NCBI RefSeq assembly: GCF_002086125.1
Contig: NZ_MVHG01000001.1
Span: forward strand, 124,001-188,000
Origin: Mycobacterium arosiense ATCC BAA-1401 = DSM 45069
GTDB taxonomy: Bacteria > Actinomycetota > Actinomycetes > Mycobacteriales > Mycobacteriaceae
DNA: 64,000 nt
Direction: 5' to 3'
The notes below the pieces were generated by a model. That model did no database searches. It saw nothing but the letters and a program-made list of their open reading frames with translations, and had not been told where the DNA came from. Shown piece after piece: positions 1 to 7,995 of this stretch (the stretch's first letter is position 1; every line of letters starts with the position of its first letter). The translations under genes were made by a program, and so were the position numbers.

Positions 1-350
1 CAGACGAAGGCGCAGTCGTACTGCTCCCGAACGGGATAGACCCGCAGGCGTAGGCCGCGGTTGGGCCGCTCGGGTTGGTAGGGGATGTATTTGTTGCGGC
101 CGTCCGGGCCCCAACGCCAGCCGTGGAAGGGGCACTCGACGCAGTCGGCGACGACCTTGCCGCCGTGGCCGAGGTGGGCGCCGAGGTGCTTGCAGTGCGC
201 TTCCAGGACGTGCAGCTCGCCCTGCTCATCCCGGTAAGCCACCAGGTCTTCGCCGAAATAGCGCAGCGGCCGCGCCTCGCCGACGGGAAACTCTGGGGAC
301 CAGCCGACCATGAACCAGCCGGTGACCTTCCAGGTGAATGGGACTTTCAC
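1..350 (-). CDS. Rieske [2Fe-2S] oxygenase, N-terminal part (cut by window edge)
   Basis: This is the N-terminal part of a Rieske non-haem iron oxygenase; the catalytic iron domain lies outside the window. Reading the minus strand from a GTG at 350, the protein runs VKVPFTWKVTGWFMVGWSPE and reaches a Rieske cluster motif, CKH followed 17 residues later by CPFH, then GW. These are the Cys/His pairs that bind the [2Fe-2S] centre. The start at 350 has an AGAGG ribosome site 8 bases upstream. An in-frame ATG at 386 is possible but overlaps the AT-rich promoter motif. The order of motifs resembles the complete Rieske protein at 38843-39952. It is divergent from the broken BVMO gene on its right. 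Substrate unknown. Confidence 0.85.
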   Translation of the reverse strand, partial: MKVPFTWKVTGWFMVGWSPEFPVGEARPLRYFGEDLVAYRDEQGELHVLEAHCKHLGAHLGHGGKVVADCVECPFHGWRWGPDGRNKYIPYQPERPNRGLRLRVYPVREQYDCAFV

Positions 351-383
351 ACCCGCGCCTCTCGCGATCGTTGATACTAAATT

Positions 384-400
384 CATTACAGTATAGATTT
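384..400 (-). promoter_or_regulatory. AT-rich promoter motif, copy a
   Basis: On the minus strand this reads ATCTATACTGTAATG, an AT-rich island in GC-rich DNA between two divergent genes. It resembles five other copies in the window (near 12400, 32250, 34775, 38760 and 46900) that share the core TACTATGTTAG. It may be a -10 element, an operator, or both. Confidence 0.4.
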
Positions 401-433
401 CAGCAGTCCGGTCGGCGCGCGGCAAGGAGTGAA

Positions 434-788
434 ATGACTACAGCGGCTGACGACAACCTGAAGATCACCGGCGGTGACGATGGCAAAAGCTGACCCCTCG
501 TTTTCGAAGCGAACCGGAGGACCTGCTGCACGAACTCGACGTCATCGTCTACGTCACCGGTTTTGACGCCATGACCGGTGCTCGTTGCCGCATCGATGTG
601 CGCGGTCGCGGTGGAATGTCGATGGGCGAGTTCTGGGCCGCCGAGGGGCCGCTGTCGTATCTGGGCCTCGCGGTCGCCGGCTTCCCGAACCTGTTCATGG
701 TTCAGGGGCCCGGCAGCCCGAGCGCCGCCACGAACTTTGTCGCTGCCCTCGAACAGCACGTGGAGTGGATCGGACGCATCCATCACAA
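434..788 (+). pseudogene. Baeyer-Villiger monooxygenase remnant
   Basis: This is the wreck of a flavin-containing Baeyer-Villiger monooxygenase. An ATG at 434 with a strong AAGGAG site opens only 19 codons before a stop at 491. In another frame, from about 510, the protein reads DVIVYVTGFDAMTG, then LGLAVAGFPNLFMVQGPGSP and NFVAALEQHVEWI. These are typical C-terminal segments of BVMOs, including the ATG-like (here VTG) motif before the second domain. The FAD- and NADP-binding Rossmann regions are missing. At about 789 the reading passes directly into the middle of an alpha/beta hydrolase in a different frame. A deletion across two adjacent genes explains this best. Confidence 0.75.
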
Positions 789-1400
789 GCTGGGTACAAC
801 GTCGCGATGCCGGTGCAGCCCGGCCACGGCTGCCGGCGACGCCAATGGCCGGTCTATCCCGACATGGATCCGCTGGGCAACGTGGCGGGCATGATGCGCG
901 CGGTTTCCGAGGTGCGCGCCGTGGTGCGCTGGGTGCGGCCCCAGGCCACTTCGGTTGTGGTGGCCGGGATTTCGATGGGAACCCCGGTGGCCGCGCTGGT
1001 CTCCCACCTGGAAACGCAGACCGACGCCGTCGCCCTCTACGCGCCCATCCTGGGGCTCAACGCCATGATCGCGCGGCACCTGCAACGGTGGGGCTCATCG
1101 CGCGACGGATTCCGCGAACTGCTGGAATCGCCGGTGGTCACCGAGCTGACGTCGGTGATCGATCCCTTGGCGGTGATTCCGTCCCCGCCGCCGCAGCGCC
1201 GGCTTATCGTTGGGGCGTGGCATGACGGGATGGCGATGCGCGAGCCCGCGGACGCGTTGCAGGAACGCTGGGGAGGCCAACTGTACTGGTACGACGGCAG
1301 CCACGTCGGGCACATCTTCTCGCGACGGGCACAGCGCATCACCGACCGATTCCTGGGCGAGGTGGCCGCGCCGAAAGCGGACGGCGCGGTGCCCGACTGA
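789..1400 (+). pseudogene. Alpha/beta hydrolase, N-terminally truncated
   Basis: The C-terminal two thirds of an alpha/beta hydrolase are present: GYNVAMPVQPGHG, then YPDMDPLGNVAGMMRAV, the nucleophile elbow GISMG near 970-985, and a C-terminal SHVGH segment supplying the likely catalytic His. The N-terminal beta sheet and oxyanion region are absent, and the reading frame upstream has no hydrolase similarity. BVMO and esterase genes are often neighbours because the BVMO makes an ester and the hydrolase cleaves it. A deletion between two such genes would leave exactly this joint. A frame open from 585 could give a 271-residue hybrid protein, but its first 70 residues look like an out-of-frame reading of the BVMO. 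Confidence 0.7.
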
Positions 1401-1780
1401 TGGCACCAACGTGGACCGCGCGAACCGTGGTCGAGCTCTACAACCTCGTCGTGTGGAATGAACGCAACATCGAACTGGCTGAGGACTTGTTGGGCGACAC
1501 GGTGATTCGTCATGAGGTCGGTGGCGCTCGCACATTGTCGCACGGCGAAGCGGTGCAGCGGGTGGTGGACATGTGGAAGCTGGCCGAGTCGTTGCACTTC
1601 GACCTCAACATCGTCATCGAGGGCGACGACGGCGAGCACGTGGCGATCGTCTACGACTCGACGATCATCACCAAGGACGGCACCGAGACCAACATCGCCG
1701 GCATCGAGGTATTCCGCGTCGTCGACGGCAAGATAACCGAAGTGTGGAACGGCGGCTACCAGCAAGGGGTTTGGAATTGA
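1400..1780 (+). CDS. SnoaL/NTF2-like small protein
   Basis: A 126-residue protein of the NTF2/SnoaL-like fold, a cone-shaped alpha+beta barrel found in polyketide cyclases, ketosteroid isomerases and many small hydrolase-like enzymes. Visible marks are the N-terminal helix TVVELYNLVVWNERN, the segment VVDMWKLAESLHFDLNIVI, and the C-terminal strand pair IEVFRVVDGKITEVWNGGY, which is typical of the family. The ATG at 1400 shares its A with the TGA of the hydrolase remnant. Its own stop overlaps the TTG start of the next gene, so the three are translationally coupled. Exact reaction unknown; isomerase or cyclase activity on an oxygenated ring compound would suit the context. Confidence 0.75.
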   Translation: MAPTWTARTVVELYNLVVWNERNIELAEDLLGDTVIRHEVGGARTLSHGEAVQRVVDMWKLAESLHFDLNIVIEGDDGEHVAIVYDSTIITKDGTETNIAGIEVFRVVDGKITEVWNGGYQQGVWN

Positions 1781-2853
1781 TACGGGCAGCGCTTGATGAA
1801 TTGGGCTTCTACCTGCTGGCCGGGGCGGGCGGCGAGGGCCCGGCGACGTTGACCGACGAGGCCCGCCGCGGCGAGGAACTCGGCTTCGGCACCGCCTTCA
1901 TCTCCGAGCGGTGGAACGTCAAGGAGGCGTCGTCTCTGGTCGGGGCGGCCTGCGCGGTGACCAACCGGATGCAGATCGCCACCGCCGCAACCAATCACAA
2001 CACCCGCCATCCGCTGATCACCGGGTCGTGGGCCACCACCATGCATCGCCTGTCGGGCGGCCGGTTCACCCTGGGCGTCGGCCGCGGCATCGCCGCGATC
2101 TACGGGGCATTCGGCATCCCGGCGGTGACGACGGCGCAGATGGAGGACTGGGCCCAGGTCATGCGGCGGCTGTGGCACGGCGAGGTGATCTTCAATCACG
2201 ACGGCCCGATGGGCAAGTATCCCATCCTGTTTCTCGATCCCGACTTCAACGAGGACATTCGGCTGGCGCTGGTGGCCTTCGGCCCCAACACCCTCGCCCT
2301 GGGCGGGCGCGTGTTCGACGACGTCATATTGCACACCTATTTCACCCCGGAGACCTTGCAGCGCAGCGTCCAAACCGTGAAGTCGGCCGCGGAAAAGGCC
2401 GGCCGCGACCCGGACGGCGTGCGGGTGTGGTCGTGCTTGGCCACCGTCGGTGACCATCTGCCCGAAGAACTGCGGCTGAAGAAGACCGTGGCGCGGCTGG
2501 CCACCTACCTGCAGGGCTACGGCGATCTGCTGGTGCGGACCAACAACTGGGATCCCACTGTGCTGCAACGCTTTCGCGAAGACTCGGTGGTCACCTCGAT
2601 CGCGGGCGGGATCGATCACAAAGCCACCGCCGAGCAGATCGAGCACATCGCGACGCTGATTCCCGACGAATGGCTGAAGCCCTCGGCCACCGGGTCGCCG
2701 CAGCGGTGTGTGGATCGCATCCGTACGGAATTCGACTACGGGGCCGACGCGGTCATCCTGCACGGCGCCACCCCCGACGAGCTGGAGCCGATCGTCGCCG
2801 AATACCGCGAGACTGTAACCACCGACACCCGCACTCGGGAAACGCGTCGCTAG
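1777..2853 (+). CDS. LLM-class F420-dependent oxidoreductase
   Basis: A 358-residue luciferase-like TIM-barrel oxidoreductase of the type that uses coenzyme F420 in mycobacteria. The barrel shows in LGFYLLAG at the start, TDEARRGEELGFGTAFISER, MQIATAATNHNTRHPLITG and LSGGRFTLGVGRG, and near the C-terminus in GSPQRCVDRI and YGADAVILHG. It matches the subfamily known as TIGR03857 in general layout. The TTG start at 1777 overlaps the TGA of the upstream gene (TTGA) and has AAGGGG about 8 bases before it. It is the last gene of the short operon and converges on the carboxylase gene. F420 use is inferred from the family. Confidence 0.85.
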   Translation: MIRAALDELGFYLLAGAGGEGPATLTDEARRGEELGFGTAFISERWNVKEASSLVGAACAVTNRMQIATAATNHNTRHPLITGSWATTMHRLSGGRFTLGVGRGIAAIYGAFGIPAVTTAQMEDWAQVMRRLWHGEVIFNHDGPMGKYPILFLDPDFNEDIRLALVAFGPNTLALGGRVFDDVILHTYFTPETLQRSVQTVKSAAEKAGRDPDGVRVWSCLATVGDHLPEELRLKKTVARLATYLQGYGDLLVRTNNWDPTVLQRFREDSVVTSIAGGIDHKATAEQIEHIATLIPDEWLKPSATGSPQRCVDRIRTEFDYGADAVILHGATPDELEPIVAEYRETVTTDTRTRETRR

Positions 2854-2872
2854 TTACAGTTTCGGGCCAGTG

Positions 2873-4369
2873 CTAAGGCATGATGACGGTCCGGGTGACC
2901 GGTTCGGCGGCGGCCTGCCGGCTGGACAGGCCGCGCTTCAAGGACGCCAGCAGCGCGTCGCGCGTCTCACGGGGGTCGATGAGTTCGTCGAAGCCCATGT
3001 GTTCGGCCGAGCCGAAGGACGCCTGCAGCTCGGCGTTGCGCAGCTTGGCCGAGAGGTCTTCGCCGGCGTGTGACGCGCGGCTGAGGGCCGCGGCGCTCAT
3101 GGCGCCCATCGTCGCACCGGGATAGGCGAACGTCGCGACCTGATGGTCGAAGCCCAACAGCGACATGACCATGGACCCGAACCCATACGCCTTGCGCAGC
3201 GTGAGATGCAGCTTCAACGTGGTGGCGGCGGTCTGCGCGGCGAACATCCGCGCGCCGGCACGCAGCACGCCGCTGCGCTCGGAACGGCTGCCGGGCAGCA
3301 TCCCGGGGTTGTCGGCGAGGAAGACGATGGGCAGGTGGAACGAGTCGGCCACCATGATGAAGTGCGCGGCCTTGTCGGCGGCGTCGGCGTCGATGGAGCC
3401 GGCCAGCACCTGAGGTTGGTTGGCCACCACCGCAACCGGGTGACCGCCGAGGTGGGCCAGCCCGCAGATGATCGCCTTGCCGAACTGCGGCTGTACCTCG
3501 AACCAGTCGGGGCTGTCGAAGACGACTTCGAGCACCGCGCGCATGTCGTAGACGCGGCGGTTGTCCCGGGACACGATGTCGAGCAGCTCCGGCGTCTGCC
3601 GCGGCTGGGCGGCCTCGTCCGCGGGAAGCGGCGGCGGGTAGGACCATGCGCTGGGCGGGAAGTAGGACAGGTAACGCCGGACGTCGTCAAGGACGGCCTC
3701 GTCGTCCTCGGAGACATTGTGGATCACGCCGCTCGGCAGGGCGACGGTGGGTCCGCCGAGGTCCTCCTTCGAAACCTCTTCTCCGGTGGATTCTTTGACG
3801 ACAGGCGGTCCCGCGGTGAAGATCGCCCCCTGCCGGCTCATGATCCGGAAGTCGCAGACCGGCGCCACCAGTGCGCCGTGTCCGGCCGAGGGGCCGAGCA
3901 CGGCCGCGACGGTCGGCACGCGGCCCGAGCACTGCGCCTGGGCCAGCAAGTCGGTGGGGGTCCGTCCGTAATGGCCACCGGTGGGGCGAAAGCCGGCCCC
4001 TTCGAGCAGCATCACCAGCGGAATTTTGTCCCGCACCGCCAGTTCGGCGATCCGGTACCGCTTCGAATTACCACCGGGGCCGATGCTGCCCGCCATGGTG
4101 GTGAAGTCCTCGGCGCCCAGCATCACCGGCGAGCCGTTGATCTCACCGGAGCCGACGACCAGGCCGTCGGCCGCGATCTCGCCGCCGACCAGGGTGCCGA
4201 GCTCGTGGAATGTCCCCGGGTCGAGTAGGTAGTCGATGCGCGCGCGGGCGTCGAGCTTGCCCTTGCCGCGATGCTTGTCGAGCCGCTCCGGCCCGCCCAT
4301 GCCCCACGCCTGCCGACGGCGCCGCTCGAGATCCTCGAGCGTTTCTCCCCAATCCTGGGCTTTGGCCAT
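2873..4369 (-). CDS. Acyl-CoA carboxylase beta subunit (carboxyltransferase)
   Basis: A 498-residue biotin-dependent carboxyltransferase that moves CO2 from carboxybiotin to an acyl-CoA such as propionyl- or methylcrotonyl-CoA. Family segments are clear: RLDKHRGKGKLDARARIDYL at the start, DFTTMAGSIGPGGNSKR, LLEGAGFRPTGG, GALVAPVCDFRIM, GPPVVKESTGEEVSKEDLGG, and in the second half QPQVLAGSIDADAADKAAHF and DNPGMLPG. No biotin carboxylase or biotin carrier gene is nearby, so it must pair with an alpha subunit encoded elsewhere. It is divergent from the P450 gene at 4514. Length is usual for a decarboxylase-type beta subunit. Substrate not determinable. Confidence 0.9.
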   Translation of the reverse strand: MAKAQDWGETLEDLERRRRQAWGMGGPERLDKHRGKGKLDARARIDYLLDPGTFHELGTLVGGEIAADGLVVGSGEINGSPVMLGAEDFTTMAGSIGPGGNSKRYRIAELAVRDKIPLVMLLEGAGFRPTGGHYGRTPTDLLAQAQCSGRVPTVAAVLGPSAGHGALVAPVCDFRIMSRQGAIFTAGPPVVKESTGEEVSKEDLGGPTVALPSGVIHNVSEDDEAVLDDVRRYLSYFPPSAWSYPPPLPADEAAQPRQTPELLDIVSRDNRRVYDMRAVLEVVFDSPDWFEVQPQFGKAIICGLAHLGGHPVAVVANQPQVLAGSIDADAADKAAHFIMVADSFHLPIVFLADNPGMLPGSRSERSGVLRAGARMFAAQTAATTLKLHLTLRKAYGFGSMVMSLLGFDHQVATFAYPGATMGAMSAAALSRASHAGEDLSAKLRNAELQASFGSAEHMGFDELIDPRETRDALLASLKRGLSSRQAAAEPVTRTVIMP

Positions 4370-4439
4370 GCCTATGTCCTACCTCATAGAAGATTCGTCG
4401 CGCGACCAGGTTTGTAGGGTCACATACTGGATTGCTTAC

Positions 4440-4451
4440 GGTAAAGTTACC
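4440..4451. promoter_or_regulatory. Inverted repeat GGTAA-AG-TTACC
   Basis: A short dyad with perfect 5-bp arms lies in the 144-bp region between the divergent carboxylase and P450 genes. A second small palindrome, TTACGGTAA, overlaps it at 4436-4444. The position, about 60 bases before the P450 start, suits an operator. The arms resemble those of the palindrome at 22293-22307, but the spacing differs. Confidence 0.3.
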
Positions 4452-4513
4452 CGCATGCCTGACGCCGCTGGCAGGGAGGCCGACGAGGCGTCACTAATCG
4501 AGGAGTCTCAGCA

Positions 4514-5749
4514 GTGAGCGCAACGACGATGGACGAGGCCGCGAAGCTCTTGGCGGACCCGTTGGCGTACACCGACGACCGGCGGCTGCATGCCGCGCTG
4601 ACGCACCTGCGCGCCAACGCCCCGGTGTCCTGGGTCGACGTCCCGAACTACCGGCCGTTCTGGGCGATCACCAAGCACGCCGACATCATGGATATCGAAC
4701 GCGAAAACATGCTCTTCACCAACTGGCCCCGGCCGGTGCTGACGACCGCCGAAGGCGACGAGATGCAGGCGGCCGCCGGCGTGCGCACGCTGATCCATCT
4801 GGACGATCCACAGCACCGGGTGGTGCGCGCGATCGGCTCCGACTGGTTTCGCCCAAAGGCGATGCGGGCGTTGAAGGTTCGGGTGGACGAACTGGCAAAG
4901 ATCTATGTCGACAAGATGATGGCGGCCGGCCCCGAATGCGACTTCGTTCAGGAGGTCGCGGTCAACTACCCGCTCTACGTCATCATGTCGCTGCTGGGGC
5001 TGCCCGAGGCCGATTTTCCGCGGATGCTCACGCTGACCCAGGAGTTGTTCGGCAGCGACGACTCCGAATTCAAACGGGGCAGCACGAACGAGGATCAGCT
5101 GCCGGCGCTGTTCGACATGTTCGGTTACTTCAACGGTGTGACGGCGTCGCGTCGCGAGCACCCGACCGAGGACCTGGCGTCGGCGATCGCGAACGCCCGC
5201 GTCGACGGCGAACCGCTGTCGGACATCGACACCGTGTCCTACTACCTGATCGTGGCCACCGCCGGCCACGACACCACCAGCGCGACCATATCCGGGGGGC
5301 TGCACGCCCTCATCGAGAATCCCGATCAACGCCGGCGCCTGCGCGACAACCCAGACTTGATGCCACTGGCCACCGAGGAGATGATCCGCTGGGTGACCCC
5401 GGTCAAGGAATTCATGCGGACCGCCGCCAGGGACACCACCGTGCGCGGAGTGCCCATCGCCGCGGGGGATTCGGTGCTGCTGTCCTATGTTTCGGCCAAC
5501 CGTGACGAGGACGTCTTCAGCGAACCATTTCGCTTCGACGTCGGTCGCGACCCCAACAAGCACCTGGCGTTCGGTTACGGTGTGCACTTCTGCATGGGTG
5601 CTGCGCTGGCCCGGATGGAGGTCAACAGCTTCTTCTCCGAGTTGCTGCCCCGGCTCAAATCCATTGAACTGACCGGCGACCCAGAGCTGGTTGCCACCAC
5701 CTTCGTGGGCGGACTCAAGCATCTGCCGGTTCGGTACTCGCTGGCCTGA
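4514..5749 (+). CDS. Cytochrome P450
   Basis: A 411-residue soluble bacterial-type P450 monooxygenase. The I-helix oxygen-activation motif is AGHDTT, the K-helix ExxR is EEMIR, and the haem loop is FGYGVHFCMG with Cys360 as the thiolate ligand. The N-terminus has no membrane anchor. The GTG at 4514 has GAGGAG about 9 bases upstream. No ferredoxin gene is adjacent, so electrons must come from a partner encoded elsewhere, perhaps the ferredoxin at 37235. The SDR gene follows 47 bases downstream and could oxidise the hydroxylated product. The P450 family number and substrate are not assigned. Confidence 0.92.
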   Translation: MSATTMDEAAKLLADPLAYTDDRRLHAALTHLRANAPVSWVDVPNYRPFWAITKHADIMDIERENMLFTNWPRPVLTTAEGDEMQAAAGVRTLIHLDDPQHRVVRAIGSDWFRPKAMRALKVRVDELAKIYVDKMMAAGPECDFVQEVAVNYPLYVIMSLLGLPEADFPRMLTLTQELFGSDDSEFKRGSTNEDQLPALFDMFGYFNGVTASRREHPTEDLASAIANARVDGEPLSDIDTVSYYLIVATAGHDTTSATISGGLHALIENPDQRRRLRDNPDLMPLATEEMIRWVTPVKEFMRTAARDTTVRGVPIAAGDSVLLSYVSANRDEDVFSEPFRFDVGRDPNKHLAFGYGVHFCMGAALARMEVNSFFSELLPRLKSIELTGDPELVATTFVGGLKHLPVRYSLA

Positions 5750-5796
5750 CCGCGGCCGCGCCGGCTGTCGCTACACTCCCTGTGGAGGTCGAGGCA

Positions 5797-6618
5797 ATGG
5801 CGCGTAGGACGATTGTCATCACCGGTGCCAGCGACGGCATCGGCGCGGCAGCCGCCCGTCGGATCAGCCGCGGCGGCGCCAACGTGGTGCTGGTGGGGCG
5901 CTCGGAAGGCAAGACCGCCGCCGTGGCCGCGGAGCTCGACGCCGACTACTTCGTCGCAGACTTCGCCGACCTGTCCCAGGTGCACGCCCTGGCGGACAAG
6001 ATCCGCTCCGAATATCCGCGCATCGACGTGCTGGGCAACAACGCCGGCGGCGTGTTCTCCAAGCCGCACCGCACGGCCGACGGTCACGAGATCACCCTTC
6101 AGGTCAACTACCTGGCACCCTTCCTGCTCACCACGCGGTTGCTGGACGTGCTGGTCGGTTCGCGGGCCACGATTGTCAACACGTCCAGTTCGTCGCAGCG
6201 GCTGTTGCGCAACGTCAAGCTCGCCGATTTCGATGCGACGGAACGACGCCGGCCCAGCACCGCCTACGCGGTAGCGAAGTTGGCAAACATCTTGTTCACC
6301 AGGGAATTACATCGGCGCTTTTGCGCCGATGGTCTTTCGGTTGCGGTGGTTCATCCAGGTTTCGTCAACACCAACATCGGTCATTCGTCCGGCTCGCGGT
6401 TCCTGACGACCGTGCAACGCACGCCGGTCAGCGGACTGATCAAGTCCCCGGATGATGGCGCCGATCAGCTGGTCTGGCTGGCCACCAGCGTGCCCGGCGT
6501 CGATTGGGCGGTCGGCGAATACTACGTGAAAGGCAAAGTCGCCAAAGCCAATCGGGCGGCCTACGATCCGGTCCTTGCGCGCGAGCTGTGGGATCACACC
6601 CTGGCCAAGCTCGCCTAG
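5797..6618 (+). CDS. Short-chain dehydrogenase/reductase
   Basis: A 273-residue NAD(P)-dependent SDR. The cofactor motif is TGASDGIG (residues 9-16), the central NNAG motif is at 81-84, and the catalytic Tyr157 and Lys161 lie in YAVAK. The long C-terminal part after HPGFVNTNIG and the closing WDHTLAKLA resemble the retinol-dehydrogenase-like SDRs common in mycobacteria. The ATG at 5797 is preceded by GGAGG at a good distance; an in-frame GTG at 5782 overlaps that ribosome site and is less likely. It follows the P450 gene closely and may share its transcript. Substrate unknown, probably an alcohol or ketone made by the P450. Confidence 0.88.
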   Translation: MARRTIVITGASDGIGAAAARRISRGGANVVLVGRSEGKTAAVAAELDADYFVADFADLSQVHALADKIRSEYPRIDVLGNNAGGVFSKPHRTADGHEITLQVNYLAPFLLTTRLLDVLVGSRATIVNTSSSSQRLLRNVKLADFDATERRRPSTAYAVAKLANILFTRELHRRFCADGLSVAVVHPGFVNTNIGHSSGSRFLTTVQRTPVSGLIKSPDDGADQLVWLATSVPGVDWAVGEYYVKGKVAKANRAAYDPVLARELWDHTLAKLA

Positions 6619-6641
6619 ACGACCGGTCGGCAAACATTTCA

Positions 6642-6676
6642 ATACTCACTAGTATCCATTCGATACCGAGGAGTAT
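6642..6676. promoter_or_regulatory. TetR operator: tandem palindromes over the tetR start
   Basis: Two half-operators face each other: ATACTCACTAGTATC (6642-6656) and GATACCGAGGAGTAT (6662-6676), spaced by 5 bases. Their outer ATACTC/GAGTAT and inner GTATC/GATAC blocks are perfect inverted repeats. The first is itself a palindrome, ATACT-CACT-AGTAT. The site covers the ribosome site and touches the ATG of the TetR gene, so bound repressor would block its own expression and that of the downstream transporter genes. Confidence 0.65.
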
Positions 6677-7328
6677 GCTGCTGACCATGTCACCTGTCAA
6701 GCCGCTCCGAACCCGCCCCACCCGCGGCGAGGTTCGCGACCGGATCCTGGACGCGGCGTCGAAGGTTTTCGCCGCCGAAGGATTCGCCGGGGCCACCATC
6801 GACGCCATCGGCCAGGCCGCGGGCTTCACCAAGGGTGCGGTTTACTCGAACTTCGAATCCAAGGACGAGCTGTTCCTGGCCCTGCTCGACCGCGAGTTCG
6901 AGCTGCGCGGCGAGCAGATCGCCACGGCCCTGGACAGCAGCGGCGGCGACACCGATGCGGCAGCACGCGAATTGAGTCGGTCATGGCTGCAGGCCGTTCG
7001 CGACCACTCCGATTTTTACGTGTTGTTCGTCGAATACTGGCTGCGCGCCCAGCGTGACCACCAGCTGCGCGAGCGCCTCATCGAACGCCGCCGCACCGCG
7101 GCCGCCGACCAAGCGGTGCACATCGTCGAAACGACCCCGTCCGCGGCCGACGATCGGGAGCTGGCCGACCTCGCCCAGCTCGTCGTCGCGATCAACCTCG
7201 GCATCGCGATGGAAGAGGTCCTGCGTCCCGGGACCATCAACCCCGACCTGCTCACGCGGCTGATCACCGCAGTGCTGCAATCGATCCCGGCTTCGGCCGA
7301 TCAGGAAGAGCCCCATGGATACAGATGA
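6675..7328 (+). CDS. TetR-family transcriptional regulator
   Basis: A TetR-family repressor of 217 residues. The DNA-binding helix-turn-helix is near residues 15-60: RDRILDAASKVFAAEGFAGA, then IDAIGQAAGFTKGAVYSNFE and SKDELFLALL, a textbook TetR N-terminus. The remaining helices form the ligand domain. Two starts are possible: ATG 6675, inside the operator, and ATG 6687 (MSPVKPL), which is better spaced from the GAGGAG at 6669-6674. Its end overlaps the ATPase gene by 14 bases, so it is co-transcribed with the ATPase and YhgE/Pip genes. The likely inducer is a lipophilic compound exported by that pair (inference). Confidence 0.9.
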   Translation: MLLTMSPVKPLRTRPTRGEVRDRILDAASKVFAAEGFAGATIDAIGQAAGFTKGAVYSNFESKDELFLALLDREFELRGEQIATALDSSGGDTDAAARELSRSWLQAVRDHSDFYVLFVEYWLRAQRDHQLRERLIERRRTAAADQAVHIVETTPSAADDRELADLAQLVVAINLGIAMEEVLRPGTINPDLLTRLITAVLQSIPASADQEEPHGYR

Positions 7329-7992
7329 CGAGCCGGACACGGCGGCGCCGGTGATCACCGCCCACGGTTTAGGCGTCGACGGCGAGCACGGCCCGCTGTT
7401 TTCGGATATCGACCTCGCGCTCAGACCGGGTTTTCACGCGATTCAGATGCCCGGCGGGCCGGGGCAGACCACGCTGCTGCTGACGCTCGCGGGACGCTTC
7501 AAGCCGAGCCACGGCACGCTCACAGTCCTCGGCGAAACGACCCCGCGCGCGATCCGACGGCAGTGCTCGATCGCGGCCTTCGATGACATCGACGAGCTGG
7601 AGGATTCGGTGACCGTGGGGACCGTGATCGCCGAGCAACGTCGGTGGCTGGCGCCGTGGTATTCATCGGTGCCGCTGGAATCGGGTCCCGCCGAGTTCAC
7701 CGAGGTCTTCGGGGAGATGGCCCCGCCGTCCCACGACACCTACATCGTCGAATTGTCGGACCTCGACCTGTTTTTGCTGCGAATCACGTTGGCGTTGCTG
7801 TCGAACCGTCCGATCCTGGTGGTCGGCGACCTCGAGCAGGTTCGCGACAGTTCCCGGCGAACGACCGCGGCGGACAGGCTCGGCGTGATCGCGAGGCGGC
7901 GCACCGTCGTCGTCGGGGTGACCAACCCGCTCGGCGCGGACGCACCCGACCACGAACTACACGATCACCGCATGTTGACCGGAGGGGGCTGA
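7315..7992 (+). CDS. Degenerate ABC-type ATPase subunit
   Basis: A 225-residue protein with the outline of an ABC nucleotide-binding domain. It has an N-terminal strand pair ITAHGLGVDGEHGPLFSDID, a loop at the Walker A position reading MPGGPGQTT (residues 45-53), the block GRFKPSHGTLTVLGE that follows Walker A in ABC proteins, and a Walker B-like ILVVGDLEQ. The invariant Walker A Lys is replaced by Gln51 and the first Gly by Met. The LSGGQ signature is unrecognisable (ELSDLDLFLLR). It is encoded 3 bases before the YhgE/Pip gene and probably forms a complex with it. Whether it binds or splits ATP is doubtful. Confidence 0.65.
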   Translation: MDTDDEPDTAAPVITAHGLGVDGEHGPLFSDIDLALRPGFHAIQMPGGPGQTTLLLTLAGRFKPSHGTLTVLGETTPRAIRRQCSIAAFDDIDELEDSVTVGTVIAEQRRWLAPWYSSVPLESGPAEFTEVFGEMAPPSHDTYIVELSDLDLFLLRITLALLSNRPILVVGDLEQVRDSSRRTTAADRLGVIARRRTVVVGVTNPLGADAPDHELHDHRMLTGGG

Positions 7993-7995
7993 AAG

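Noticed and set aside
585..1400. A single 271-residue hydrolase gene
   Set aside because: The first 70 residues are an out-of-frame reading of a BVMO; hydrolase similarity starts only near 789.
4436..4451. A third operator of the TetR/hotdog regulator
   Set aside because: The GGTAA/TTACC arms agree with the palindrome at 22293, but the spacing is shorter by three bases and the central bases differ, so shared binding is not supported.
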